NCBI RefSeq assembly: GCF_004363045.1
Contig: NZ_SNYJ01000009.1
Location: forward strand, 107,370 to 171,369
Reading direction: 5' to 3'
Source: Aureibacillus halotolerans
GTDB taxonomy: Bacteria > Bacillota > Bacilli > Bacillales > DSM-28697
Length of the DNA stretch: 64,000 nucleotides
Part shown: piece after piece, positions 31,101 to 39,610 of the stretch
How positions within the stretch are numbered: position 1 is the stretch's first letter
Layout: each line of letters opens with the position of its first letter
The notes under the pieces: generated by a model
The model's database searches: none
What the model was told of the DNA's origin: nothing
The model's input: the letters and a program-made list of their open reading frames with translations, nothing else
Made by a program: the position numbers and the translations under genes

Positions 31101-33216
31101 AAATAGGCAGTGCTGGCTCATCAGCAAGAAAATAATGCTGAGTGATACTGTCTTCCGCCTGGTCGAAAACGTCTGCTGAAAAAGAAAGCTTAAAGATGAG
31201 CCAACGGGTATGAATTTCCATGCGCTCTTTTTCAGGAATATACATGAGCAGTTCTTTTTTTAGGGTCTGGTGCAAAAAGCTGAGCTGTCGCCTATCGTGA
31301 TCTAGAGTAAGGAAGCCTGCTTGTGACATTGACTGCAAGTAAAATAGTAAAGGCTCCTGTTCTAACGCCATAAATTCACTGAGCTGTGAGATCGTGAGTG
31401 TATCCACTTCGGCACATACCACATTGTGAAGAACCATTTTCTCATCATAAGTTAAGCGAGAAAATTTATCCGTAAAAAGACCTTGATTTGCTCCTTCGTT
31501 AATCAAAGTATTCATTTCACCAAAATTGCACATCCAAGCTCCTTCAAGAGCATTCACATAAAGCATTCCATTGTCATACATCTCATATAAATGAATGCTA
31601 ATTTGCAGCAAATTCCCTTTTGCAAGCATGTTCAGACCTTCTGAAAACATGAGACTTTCCGTCTGATTCCAGTGAAAAAGAAGGGAAGACAACTCGGAAA
31701 TTTCAGTAATGCCCAGGCGTCTCAAAGAATGACGCTGAACCTCAACATGTAAGCAACTGTCAAGCTCATTAAGACAGTTTGGACCTTCGTTTTCTTTAAT
31801 GACAAAAAGCAAGCACACATGAGGAAGTTTTCCATCCTTCACCCACTGACATAACCGCCGTAACGACAAATCGTCAGCCCAATGCACATCATCAACGAAC
31901 AAAACAATTGGCTGCTGTGCTGTTGCCGAAATCGACAAAAATATCTGAAAGTATTCTTCCCATATACGCCCTGTTGGGGTCAGGCCGCTCGTTGTCGCTG
32001 GCTCTCCAAAAAGCCATTCAAGTTCGGGTACTAGCCGCATAAGCCATCCGGGCGGAGAATGAATTTGTCGTTTCATTTGCTGTTTAATCGTGTCAAGCGA
32101 ATGCTCATTACTCGTCAAGGTAAGTCTGATCAGCTTTCGCAACAATCCGATAAGAAAATGATACGGGCGCTCCATTGCGGTCGGCTGAAGTTTTAAATAG
32201 ATTGACTTAGCACCGAAACGTTCCATTTCTGCTACTGCCTCTAGACCGATTGTCGATTTTCCTGAACCTGCCGCTCCTGTTATGAATGTGATCATACATT
32301 TTCCATGCTTTGTCTCGTTTAAGGACTGAGCAATATGCTTGGCAAGCTCGTCTTGATGCTGCAACGGCATTTTTTCACTAAAGCGTCCTTGCTTACAAAA
32401 AAGACCAGGTGACTCTGGAAGCGCATGCCCCCCGTTGACATGCAGCGCAACCCTTTGCAAGTCCATCAGCAAGCTTTTCACATTATCGTAACGTTGTGCG
32501 TTGTCCTTTGCCAACGCTTTCAGGATGATGTCCCCGAGAAACATTGGAATATCTTCTCGATGGGCTGCGGGGTTAGGCACTTCTTTCGTTTGCACATCAT
32601 AATACCACTCAGTTGAAAGCTGTGGATCAAAAGGGACGTAGCCTAAAAGAAGCTCAAAGAACACAATCCCCAAAGCATAAATGTCTGAGCGACCATCTAC
32701 GATGACAGACTGATTGGAGATCTGTTCTGGAGAACTGTATGCACTTAGCCTTAGAGATGGAAACACAGCTGTCTTTTCATTGCGGAATAGGACAGTGTCT
32801 GTACCTAATAAGGTCACTTTGTCCCTTCCGTCGTCCCAATAAATAACCTTGGTTGACAGTTGTTGATGGATTAAATCATTGCGATGAAGCTCTGCAACGG
32901 CTGTGACAGTTGCAATGGCTATTCGTAAAAAGGTAGGCAGATCGATAGGGGATGCGTGCATTCGGAGCGTGAGTGATACACCAGCAACGTCGTTTAAAAT
33001 AAGCGACTGATTTGTAAAGGATGGCGACTGTGGCAAGCACTCAAGGCGCCAATTTTCAAGGAGTTGAAATTCCTTTTCAAGCTGGCTAGAAGCAATGGAC
33101 GTTTCATATTCAGATGAAACGGTTTTAACGATCCGTTGTCTGCCATCCTCAAGAATATCTATCGTTTCTTGAAACAGATCCGGAAGGTCAAGTCGCGGCT
33201 GTGACTGCTGTACCAC
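28156..33216 (-). CDS. Giant hybrid sensor histidine kinase (pseudokinase-AAA-TPR-GAF-HisKA)
   Basis: A 1686-residue cytoplasmic signalling protein of the type called multi-sensor signal transduction multi-kinase. An N-terminal Ser/Thr-kinase-like domain (about 30-270) keeps SSPEQ and DGRSDIYALGIVFFELLLG. Its catalytic loop, however, reads IHQQL at residue 117, without the HRD aspartate, and DFG is replaced by LGTD. An AAA-type ATPase follows, with Walker A GAAGSGKST (Lys320) and Walker B LFVDDVHWADD (Asp442-443), then a long helical TPR-like region (about 560-1230). A GAF domain (about 1260-1410), a coiled coil, HisKA (SNISHDLQSPVAV, His1470) and HATPase (NFIHNAIEHG, VEDNGNGL, GTGLGLAI) complete it. 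It uses a GTG start with AAGGAGGAG. It begins 36 bp after speB, so it may be co-transcribed with speE-speB. No transmembrane segment was seen. Confidence 0.9.
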   Translation of the reverse strand: MVQQSQPRLDLPDLFQETIDILEDGRQRIVKTVSSEYETSIASSQLEKEFQLLENWRLECLPQSPSFTNQSLILNDVAGVSLTLRMHASPIDLPTFLRIAIATVTAVAELHRNDLIHQQLSTKVIYWDDGRDKVTLLGTDTVLFRNEKTAVFPSLRLSAYSSPEQISNQSVIVDGRSDIYALGIVFFELLLGYVPFDPQLSTEWYYDVQTKEVPNPAAHREDIPMFLGDIILKALAKDNAQRYDNVKSLLMDLQRVALHVNGGHALPESPGLFCKQGRFSEKMPLQHQDELAKHIAQSLNETKHGKCMITFITGAAGSGKSTIGLEAVAEMERFGAKSIYLKLQPTAMERPYHFLIGLLRKLIRLTLTSNEHSLDTIKQQMKRQIHSPPGWLMRLVPELEWLFGEPATTSGLTPTGRIWEEYFQIFLSISATAQQPIVLFVDDVHWADDLSLRRLCQWVKDGKLPHVCLLFVIKENEGPNCLNELDSCLHVEVQRHSLRRLGITEISELSSLLFHWNQTESLMFSEGLNMLAKGNLLQISIHLYEMYDNGMLYVNALEGAWMCNFGEMNTLINEGANQGLFTDKFSRLTYDEKMVLHNVVCAEVDTLTISQLSEFMALEQEPLLFYLQSMSQAGFLTLDHDRRQLSFLHQTLKKELLMYIPEKERMEIHTRWLIFKLSFSADVFDQAEDSITQHYFLADEPALPISLQPKMVQLLISIGEQAMKTGVPETATFYFDKALKLMEQLPESNTYQQLWWILLRCCAENAILSKEPQLAHSYCVQLKQCSQSKEEQAEALFYFMHYFQLDGRTGEALKTGMKALRLLKATSHSSFLLPTLWWRKWRNHWELASMQSFAEALEDQPVVPQSSVEAMLWNEIMCLLFLKKDIAFSVAAEQSLFFTTKRPDLHTPSLLAFYAWYLSVYKERPELALVVTKTAMNLAKDSSKGGLFLGWVLYVRCFWVDHWETGVRQSLQMIEEQLSLFRQGSQSTIQPRLASAWIMCAMEAGEPLIASQVHWRQMEGTPETKERFAYATQCAQSIVDGRPLPNRPAWWSHGEQEIWPLLYVQFSFWAGQYKAVCLEVEQLQSSRQMPHWSGLGVVTVMVMDALSSAFLIEAKSSRRDRRKSLVKLESLLRFFEKSRRFRSEDLLHKKYLVLAERARLKLDIDEAQRFYEMASENARVHGFLHFAALASERGAEMYAAYHRDKVASWFAEEAAKDYALWGSSFRQKQVFIAFPAFSQRGDLDINRSKELSRAAFQQSVDVGTIVRASQMISENIHLTTLVETLLTLALQYAGGHRGVLFLRREETFFVEGVMEEGVYEWLASDKIAAETYPGALTEVLQYVMEEKKPVSITSPADRSIWMNAYYMARVQPNFVLCLPIVRQEKLIALIYIENRMSQQSFSPAQMELIELLVSQIAISLENAMFTEKLENEVRSRTYELEQSLQELEQKSERLAEVEQSRRQLLSNISHDLQSPVAVIKGYIETLMDDMVPSKAQRQKYLQSVLEKTNKLSGLIQSLFQLAKLESGDATFVRQEHRVQWLMDFISEKLAFELWEAGVQFDIHGEQIGEKCVSVHMDSIERVVSNFIHNAIEHGGGVTQIHITFRCSTQTLYVKVEDNGNGLRKEDIPFLFDRFYQGRQSGGGTGLGLAICKELIHYHGGSIWAEEATSNSSGAVFVFSLPLCPLK

Positions 33217-33252
33217 AGAGTCTCCTCCTTTTCATAATGGTTTGTAAATGAA

Positions 33253-34128
33253 TTATTTCACCCAGCCAAGAAGCATTTCCCTCACAAGCTTTGAGGCAGT
33301 GATGGCTGTTTGATCTGAAGAATCATAGGCTGGAGCTACCTCAACCAAATCGGCACCAATAATCTTAAGGTCGGATGATGAAAGCAAATAAATGGCATCA
33401 AGTAGTTCTTTTGAGGTGATGCCCCCTGCCTCAGCCGTCCCTGTACCTGGCGCAAACGCTGGATCAAGAACATCAATATCAATCGTAACGTATACTGGGC
33501 GTCCCTTGAGCTCTTCCATGACTTCTTTGAGCGGTGCAAGAACCTCAAATGGGAAAAGATGCATGCCGCTCGTTTTCGCAAACTCGAACTCCTCACGTGC
33601 ACCTGAACGAATGCCAAAGGAGTAGACGTTTTCCGCCCCAAGCAAATCACACGACTTGCGAACAGGAGTAGAGTGCGATAGAACCTCGCCTTCGTATGAT
33701 TCTCTTAAATCTGCGTGGGCATCAATATGGATAAGAGCTACATCTGGGTATTGCGCGTGAGCGGCTTGGATGACTGGCCAAGAAACAAGATGCTCTCCTC
33801 CTAAGCCAAGAGGGAATTTACCCGCTTGAAAAACCGTATCCGCAAATTCTCGGATCACCTCTAGGCTTTTTGCGGCATTTCCAAACGGTAGCAGCATATC
33901 CCCTACATCATGATACGCTACATCTTCAAGATGCCTGTCCAAACGCAAACTGTATTCTTCAAGGCCAATGGAAGCCTCGCGAATTCGATTCGGACCGAAG
34001 CGAGACCCTGGACGGAAGCTGACGGTCCAGTCCATAGGCATGCCATAAACAACCGCATCAGCCTCATCAAAGGACGCTCGACTCATTATAAACACTTTGC
34101 CTGAGTAAGCCTCATCAAAATGCTTCAT
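33253..34128 (-). CDS. speB: Agmatinase
   Basis: Binuclear manganese ureohydrolase that splits agmatine to putrescine and urea in polyamine synthesis. The 291-residue protein has all metal motifs of the arginase/agmatinase family: [27 protein letters not shown] and [20 protein letters not shown]. The ATG overlaps the speE stop by 4 bases, giving a coupled speE-speB unit as in B. subtilis. The giant sensor kinase follows 36 bp downstream. Confidence 0.95.
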   Translation of the reverse strand: MKHFDEAYSGKVFIMSRASFDEADAVVYGMPMDWTVSFRPGSRFGPNRIREASIGLEEYSLRLDRHLEDVAYHDVGDMLLPFGNAAKSLEVIREFADTVFQAGKFPLGLGGEHLVSWPVIQAAHAQYPDVALIHIDAHADLRESYEGEVLSHSTPVRKSCDLLGAENVYSFGIRSGAREEFEFAKTSGMHLFPFEVLAPLKEVMEELKGRPVYVTIDIDVLDPAFAPGTGTAEAGGITSKELLDAIYLLSSSDLKIIGADLVEVAPAYDSSDQTAITASKLVREMLLGWVK

Positions 34129-34964
34129 TCGCCATTCTCCGTTAAGAGTGTCTCAACAAAACGAGGCAACACAAAACATGCCTTGTGTAGCGCTGGGGTG
34201 TAATACTTGGATTCAATCGCATGAAAACGTTCGTCTCGTACTTGCAAAGGGTCCTGCGTTTTTGAACCAATCGTAAACGTCCATAGACCACTTGGGTACG
34301 TCGGAACATTTGCCGTATACACACGTGTGATCGGGAAGATCTCCTTTACATCCTTCACAACCTGCTGGATTAAGTCTGCTTTGAACCATGGGTTGTCGGT
34401 TTGCGCAACAAAAATACCATCTGCCTTTAAAGCTTTCGATATTCCCTCGTAAAAGCCCTTCTCAAACAGCTTCGCTGCTGGGCCTACAGGTTCTGTGGAA
34501 TCAACCATAATGACGTCATACGCACTTTCCGACTGAGCGATATGCATAAAGCCGTCATCTACCTTGACCTCTACCTTCTCATCATCCAGAGCGCCTGCGA
34601 TGCTAGGCAAATACTGTTTAGAGTAGTGAATGACGTCACCGTCTATTTCAACGAGTGTCGCTTTTTTCACCGAAGGGTGTTTAAGGACCTCACGAATGAC
34701 CCCACCGTCACCACCACCAACAACGAGCACGTGCTCAGGGTTCGGGTGCGTAAACATCGGTACGTGTGCCACCATCTCGTGGTACACAAATTCATCCTTT
34801 TCAGTCGTCATGACCATGTCATCGAGCAAAAGCATGCGTCCAAACTCTTCTGTATCCACAAGATCCAATTTTTGAAAAGCAGTCTGCTTATGAACGAGAG
34901 ACTCCTTAACTGCTGCTGTGATGCCGAAATGTGGTGTTTGCTTCTCTGTAAACCAAATGCTCAT
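34125..34964 (-). CDS. speE: Spermidine synthase
   Basis: Transfers aminopropyl from decarboxylated SAM to putrescine. The 279-residue protein has the family N-terminal beta domain ([13 protein letters not shown]), the SAM-binding region [19 protein letters not shown], the catalytic DSTEPVGPA and the substrate loop AQTDNPWF. The start was set at the second in-frame ATG (34964) because it aligns with the B. subtilis N-terminus; an ATG two codons earlier is also possible. A sigma-A-like promoter lies about 70 bp upstream. It heads the speE-speB operon. Confidence 0.95.
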   Translation of the reverse strand: MSIWFTEKQTPHFGITAAVKESLVHKQTAFQKLDLVDTEEFGRMLLLDDMVMTTEKDEFVYHEMVAHVPMFTHPNPEHVLVVGGGDGGVIREVLKHPSVKKATLVEIDGDVIHYSKQYLPSIAGALDDEKVEVKVDDGFMHIAQSESAYDVIMVDSTEPVGPAAKLFEKGFYEGISKALKADGIFVAQTDNPWFKADLIQQVVKDVKEIFPITRVYTANVPTYPSGLWTFTIGSKTQDPLQVRDERFHAIESKYYTPALHKACFVLPRFVETLLTENGE

Positions 34965-35030
34965 TTCCATTCTTCCTCTCTATATCTTTCAGCTTATAAG
35001 CTCAATTCCAATTGATGTGAAACAACAAAA

Positions 35031-35058
35031 AGTATAGTCGATTTCAGCGAAAAAGCAA
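35031..35058 (-). promoter_or_regulatory. Promoter of speE-speB
   Basis: On the minus strand TTGCTT and TATACT are separated by 16 bases, about 70 bp before the speE start. Confidence 0.5.
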
Positions 35059-35242
35059 TCCTTTTTTCATCTCAGCCTTCCATCTCCATTCCCTTAATGA
35101 ATATGGCAGTAAAAGATGGACATACTGGGCAAAAAAGGTCTTTTGTCGCTCTCGGTTTTTTGAACATTTTGCTTTTATTATAGCTCGCGAGCTCTTAAGA
35201 GTACCTATTTAGCTATTCTTTGATGAGAAAGGAGCCCGATAA

Positions 35243-37276
35243 GTGAAGTACCCCCAGTGGTTAAAACGCATCGTGATCATAGCACTCATTGCCCTTTCTA
35301 TTGGGCTTAGTAGTTTAGGCGTCGTGTTGCTTGTTGCCAAGCTATCCCCACCACCAGCCCTTTCCGTTCCTCAAACCTCTGTTGTCCTTGATATAGCGGG
35401 TAATCCGATAGGCGAACGAACGCCTGGTGGCATCACGCGGTATTGGACAGCGCTAGCGGACATTGATCAAGATGTTGTTCAAGCGACGCTTGCTGCAGAG
35501 GATGCACACTTTTATGAGCACAATGGATTTCATTACTCTCGAATTGCGGCAGCGGCGATAGCAAACCTCAAAGCAATGGCAAAAGTCCAAGGCGCTAGCA
35601 CAATTACACAGCAATATGCACGAAACTTGTTCGGAGATATGTCCAAAACATGGAGCCGCAAGCTTCGAGAAGCCTACGTTACTTTGCAACTAGAAATGCA
35701 CTATTCTAAAGACGAGATTCTAGAAGGGTATTTAAATACGATTTATTACGGTCATGGCATTTATGGGATTGAAGCTGCGGCACGCTTTTATTTTGGCACT
35801 TCCGCAGACGATTTGACAATTGCCCAGGCCTCGCTTTTGGCAGGAATACCAAAAGGGCCAGGGTTTTACTCTCCTAAAATCAATATGGAGAACGCAAAAA
35901 AACGCCAAGCGTATGTGCTTTCGCAAATGGTTTCTGCAAAGGTCATTGACGCAAGCGATGCACAACTAGCTGCAGAGAAAGTGCTCCATTTTGCTCCAAA
36001 AAAGGAGGATATTCGCGTCGCCCCTTATTTTCAAGATACGGTGTATCAACAACTCTCGAGCCATTTGCATCTAACGGAGCGTCAAGTAAAAACAGGCGGC
36101 TTGCGAATCTATACGACGTTGGATTCAAATCTGCAAAAAATTGCTGAAAAAGCGGTGGCTGAAAACCTTTCAGAGGAATCAAAGATTCAGGCCGCTGTTG
36201 TCATTATGGAACCTAAAACTGGGAGCGTCAAAGCCCTTGTTGGGGGGAGAGACTATCAAGAAAGCTCGTTTAATCGCGCGATTCAAGCACAACGGTCTCC
36301 TGGCTCTACCTTCAAACCAATACTTTATTATACAGCACTTCAAAATGGGTTTACACCTGCGACTCGCCTGATGAGTGAACCGACTGCCTTCCCTTACGAT
36401 GAAGGCCGCGAAGTGTATAGGCCTGGCAATTATAATGGCTATTACGCACACAGACCGATAACTATGGCGCAGGCGTTAGCGTTGTCAGACAACATTTACG
36501 CCGTCAAAACAGGGTTGTTTCTAGGCACAGATCAGTTGATTCAAACCGCCAAAAAAATGGGCATTGATAGTCCACTTAAATCGGTCCCTTCACTATCGCT
36601 TGGTACGTCAGCTGTAAACGTCTTGGAGATGACCGAAGGGTACAGTGTGTTTGCCACAAATGGCCGTCATGTGCCACCTCAGTTTATTACGAGAGTCGAA
36701 AATGCGGCGGGCGAGGTCATCTATGAAGCTGAGCCAACGTCAACTCAGGTGTTAGACAAGGACCTTGCCTTTTTAACAACGCATATGATGACGGGCATCT
36801 TTGATGATCGTTTGAACGGGTATACGACTGTCACTGGCCGTGATCTCATTCCATTGCTCACACGCCCTTATGCAGGAAAGACGGGTACCACGAATGCCGA
36901 TTCTTGGATGATTGGCTTTTCACCACAGCTTGTGACTTCGGTTTGGCTCGGCTACGACGAGGGCAAAACGATGGACATTCCTTCTGAAAAAGCAGCGCCG
37001 AAATACATTTGGGCGGATATCATGGAACAAAGCCATAAAGGACGACCACTACGAGCTTTTCAGCCGACAGAAGATACCGTCCCAGTCGCCATTGACCCTG
37101 AGAGCGGACTTCGCGCAACCTCAGACTGCCCCGTTCAACGCGTCATGTATTTCGAAGAAGGAACTGCACCACAAGGGTATTGCAGCTTGCCAACTGCAAA
37201 AAAAGCAAATGAGTCCCCTCTCCTGCCCGTTGAGGAACCAAAGCCCCCATGGTGGGAGCAGCTGTGGCCGTTTTGA
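35243..37276 (+). CDS. pbpG: Class A penicillin-binding protein (PbpG-like)
   Basis: Bifunctional peptidoglycan glycosyltransferase and transpeptidase, anchored by one N-terminal transmembrane segment (about residues 9-31). The glycosyltransferase domain has the catalytic Glu86 in AAEDAHFYEHNGF and GASTITQQYARNLF. The transpeptidase domain has STFK at Ser355, SDN at 415-417 and KTGT at Lys546. At 677 residues it is close to B. subtilis PbpG (YwhE), which sits in the same place beside speE and ywhD and is made in the forespore under sigma-G. No sigma-G promoter was found with confidence. A short Pro/Trp-rich tail ends the protein. Confidence 0.93.
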   Translation: MKYPQWLKRIVIIALIALSIGLSSLGVVLLVAKLSPPPALSVPQTSVVLDIAGNPIGERTPGGITRYWTALADIDQDVVQATLAAEDAHFYEHNGFHYSRIAAAAIANLKAMAKVQGASTITQQYARNLFGDMSKTWSRKLREAYVTLQLEMHYSKDEILEGYLNTIYYGHGIYGIEAAARFYFGTSADDLTIAQASLLAGIPKGPGFYSPKINMENAKKRQAYVLSQMVSAKVIDASDAQLAAEKVLHFAPKKEDIRVAPYFQDTVYQQLSSHLHLTERQVKTGGLRIYTTLDSNLQKIAEKAVAENLSEESKIQAAVVIMEPKTGSVKALVGGRDYQESSFNRAIQAQRSPGSTFKPILYYTALQNGFTPATRLMSEPTAFPYDEGREVYRPGNYNGYYAHRPITMAQALALSDNIYAVKTGLFLGTDQLIQTAKKMGIDSPLKSVPSLSLGTSAVNVLEMTEGYSVFATNGRHVPPQFITRVENAAGEVIYEAEPTSTQVLDKDLAFLTTHMMTGIFDDRLNGYTTVTGRDLIPLLTRPYAGKTGTTNADSWMIGFSPQLVTSVWLGYDEGKTMDIPSEKAAPKYIWADIMEQSHKGRPLRAFQPTEDTVPVAIDPESGLRATSDCPVQRVMYFEEGTAPQGYCSLPTAKKANESPLLPVEEPKPPWWEQLWPF

Positions 37277-37284
37277 TCGTTATG

Positions 37285-38000
37285 CAGTAACTCAACCTTC
37301 GCACCTTACACTTGACAGACGCTTAGATAAAACTACCCCAAGCTGCCAAACGCTCGCTTTTACACCTTACGGGTACAAGTGTAACATCGATTCGAAAGGA
37401 CCTCATCGTGTTTTCTTTGCCGTTGGAGTCTCGCTAGTGGCTGCTTTTAGGGGTAGAAGTCAGCTTCATTTCTGAAAGACGACCTTTTAGAAACACAGGA
37501 TTATAAGCACCGGCAATATGTCTATTTACTGAATACAGCAGGTGTTGTATTGGAGAGCAATTGATCTATCTCACCTTGCTTCTACTGAGGCACAGCAAAT
37601 GTTGAAGGTGATTTTTGCTCTGTGCAAATGATCAAAACATAAGTCCAATGCTGCATCAATACTGCACTAGGTGATGTAACCTTTCTTGAAACGTTGCACT
37701 TCCTTGTCTTGTTCGGTAAGCAATCACGCCTTAACACATTTTTTCTCCGGTATACGAGACCGGGACAAAATAAAAACAATGTACGCAGAAACAAACTTCA
37801 GCGTAGTCAACATACGTAGATTCCTGCGGCAAAGAAAACACGACGAAGTCTTTTTGAGTCGATGTTGCACTTGTACCCTTTAGGGTGGAACAGCGCGAGC
37901 TGAAGATCCCCTCGGAAAGCTTTTGCTTTCCGAGGAAGCTGAAGCCGTGCCCGCGGAATGCGAAGTATTTTGACGAAGCGATAGCGATTTCAAAAAATTC
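37285..38000 (+). repeat. Mosaic dispersed repeat, copy C
   Basis: About 0.7 kb between convergent pbpG and ywhD. The 60-bp module is present in plus orientation at 37363-37423. The main core (37815-37979) is split by a second, inverted module at 37827-37886 that joins exactly at a GCGG in the core. A tract with GATTTTTGCTCTGTG at about 37610 marks the block shared with copies B, D, E and F. Confidence 0.85.
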
Positions 38001-38062
38001 ACCATTTGGTAATTTAATACTATTGCCTGATCCATCTCCCTTTACCCTTTGCTGTCTCAATT

Positions 38063-38131
38063 GAAAAAAGGCCGACTCTCCACCATCGTCCTTCGCGCAG
38101 AAAGATCGACAGATGGAGAGAACAGCCCTTT
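38063..38131 (-). terminator. Terminator after ywhD
   Basis: On the minus strand CTCTCCATC and GATGGTGGAGAG form a stem, with GGGCTG/CGGCC outer arms, followed by TTTTTTC. A 20-base apical region could form a further hairpin. Confidence 0.65.
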
Positions 38132-38225
38132 TTCGTGTCCTAGCGATGCTATGTGTGCACCTTTTACAAAGTGTACGTATTTTAGTGCGCTTTCTCAAGT
38201 GTTCTTTCTAATGTTCATAAAATGT

Positions 38226-38738
38226 TCACGATTTCAAGGCATCTTGAATTTCACTCGGCGACCGTTCCCACATGCCCAAATCGTAGCCCTCCAAAAAGGT
38301 CGCGAGTAAGGCACGCGAGTCTTGATCCATATGCTCTACAGCCACTTTATGCTTCATGGATTTATCCATGTTGTTCACATGCTCAGGCATTGATTTGTAC
38401 CCTCGTTTAATCTCTCGATTCACTCGGATTTCACATCCCCCAAGACCAGCATAATAGGTGCCTTCCGGTCCTTTTGCGACTGTCACCCAAACAATCCAGT
38501 ACAACCTGCCATTCGGAACCTCTGCTCGATCTTGCACAAACTTTAAACGCCGCTCGACTTTAGACCGGGCATGAAGCGCACCCATATCGATAAATGCCTC
38601 TTTATCTTCGGGGTCGATAATGACTGGTGTCACATTTTCAAGACTTAACGCCCCTACACCAAACCCACCGTGGCCATCGGTTGAATCATTTTTTAATATA
38701 TTGAACTGACTTCCACCTGGTTTTTTTTGTTCACTCAA
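38226..38738 (-). CDS. ywhD: YwhD family protein
   Basis: Conserved Bacillus protein of unknown function, 170 residues. The conserved N-terminal block FNILKNDSTDGHGGFGVG and the IDMGALHARSKVERR block identify the family. The start is TTG 38738, with AAGGAGG 7 bases upstream; a GTG eight codons earlier lacks a site. Neighbours pbpG, the tautomerase gene, ywgA and ywfO follow the B. subtilis order closely. No motif suggests an activity. Confidence 0.88.
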   Translation of the reverse strand: MSEQKKPGGSQFNILKNDSTDGHGGFGVGALSLENVTPVIIDPEDKEAFIDMGALHARSKVERRLKFVQDRAEVPNGRLYWIVWVTVAKGPEGTYYAGLGGCEIRVNREIKRGYKSMPEHVNNMDKSMKHKVAVEHMDQDSRALLATFLEGYDLGMWERSPSEIQDALKS

Positions 38739-38865
38739 AGGGGTTCCTCCTTTTCCACTCAATCATGCTACAATCATATCATATTCCTTTTTCCTGACTC
38801 CAATGAGACATCGTTGGCGATGGCAATGGGATACCTACAATCATAAGGAAAAGGAGGCAATACAT

Positions 38866-39048
38866 ATGCCATACGTTACAGTAAAATTGTTAGAAGGTCG
38901 CTCAGACGAGCAAAAAAAGGCGCTCGCTGAGAAAGTAACAGCGGCTGTTTCTGAAACTGTCGACGCGCCACCTGAAAAAATCGTTGTATTCATTGAAGAA
39001 ATGAAAAAAGAAGATTACGCAGTTGGTGGCAAACGCTTGGCTGATTAA
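38866..39048 (+). CDS. ywhB: 4-oxalocrotonate tautomerase family enzyme
   Basis: A 60-residue tautomerase of the 4-OT family, active as an oligomer with the N-terminal proline exposed after Met removal (MPYVTVKLLEGRS). The length and the Arg12 position match the family, and the conserved EKIVVFIEEMKKEDYAVGG block is present. AAAGGAGG lies 8 bases before ATG 38866; the open frame extends upstream without similarity. It is divergent from ywhD. The physiological substrate of Bacillus members is not known. Confidence 0.92.
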   Translation: MPYVTVKLLEGRSDEQKKALAEKVTAAVSETVDAPPEKIVVFIEEMKKEDYAVGGKRLAD

Positions 39049-39091
39049 TGAACGACAATCCCTCGCATGAGGTTTCGGTGTTCATTAAAGC

Positions 39092-39604
39092 TTATGAATT
39101 TTGGTAAGAACCTTGCTTCAACTTTGCTATAAAAGCAAGCGCATCAGCGATTTCATTTTCCTGATAGCGCTGCTTTTTCTTGACCTGACCAATCTTTTCC
39201 ACAAGTAACGTTTCTTGCAACTCTTCAAAATACAGCACAGTGGCTACCAATTCTAGAAAACGAGAGCTCTGCTGATTTAGGCACATCATGACTTCGCCTG
39301 TCAAAACACTTTCCAGACCGTATTGCTTTAAGAAATCGTCGCCATCTCTCGTTAATGCATATCGGTATTGTTCATACCCACCTTTGCGTTCCTTCGTTTC
39401 ACTGATAAGACCTAGATTATGTAGCTCCTCCATTTGCAGTGTGAGTTCCTCTGAATAAGGACCATAAAAATGGAACTCATACTTCTCGTAAAATGGAAAG
39501 CGTAGCTTTTGCGCAACATACACCATTTTCTGTAGTTTTTTTCGTCCGATAATCTCTTCTGTTTCTGCTAGTACTTGAAGCAGCTTGGTATGTTCTTTTA
39601 ACAA
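39092..39604 (-). CDS. ywgA: YwgA family protein
   Basis: A 170-residue soluble protein belonging to the conserved Bacillus YwgA family. The N-terminal half (GRKKLQKMVYVAQKLRFPF followed by FHFYGPYSEEL) resembles the type found in SocA/DUF4065-like proteins, with helices and an aromatic GPYS turn. It lies 6 bp downstream of ywfO, so the two are very likely co-transcribed. Function unknown; a regulatory or toxin-antitoxin-related role cannot be confirmed from sequence. Confidence 0.82.
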   Translation of the reverse strand: MLKEHTKLLQVLAETEEIIGRKKLQKMVYVAQKLRFPFYEKYEFHFYGPYSEELTLQMEELHNLGLISETKERKGGYEQYRYALTRDGDDFLKQYGLESVLTGEVMMCLNQQSSRFLELVATVLYFEELQETLLVEKIGQVKKKQRYQENEIADALAFIAKLKQGSYQNS

Positions 39605-39610
39605 AACGCA

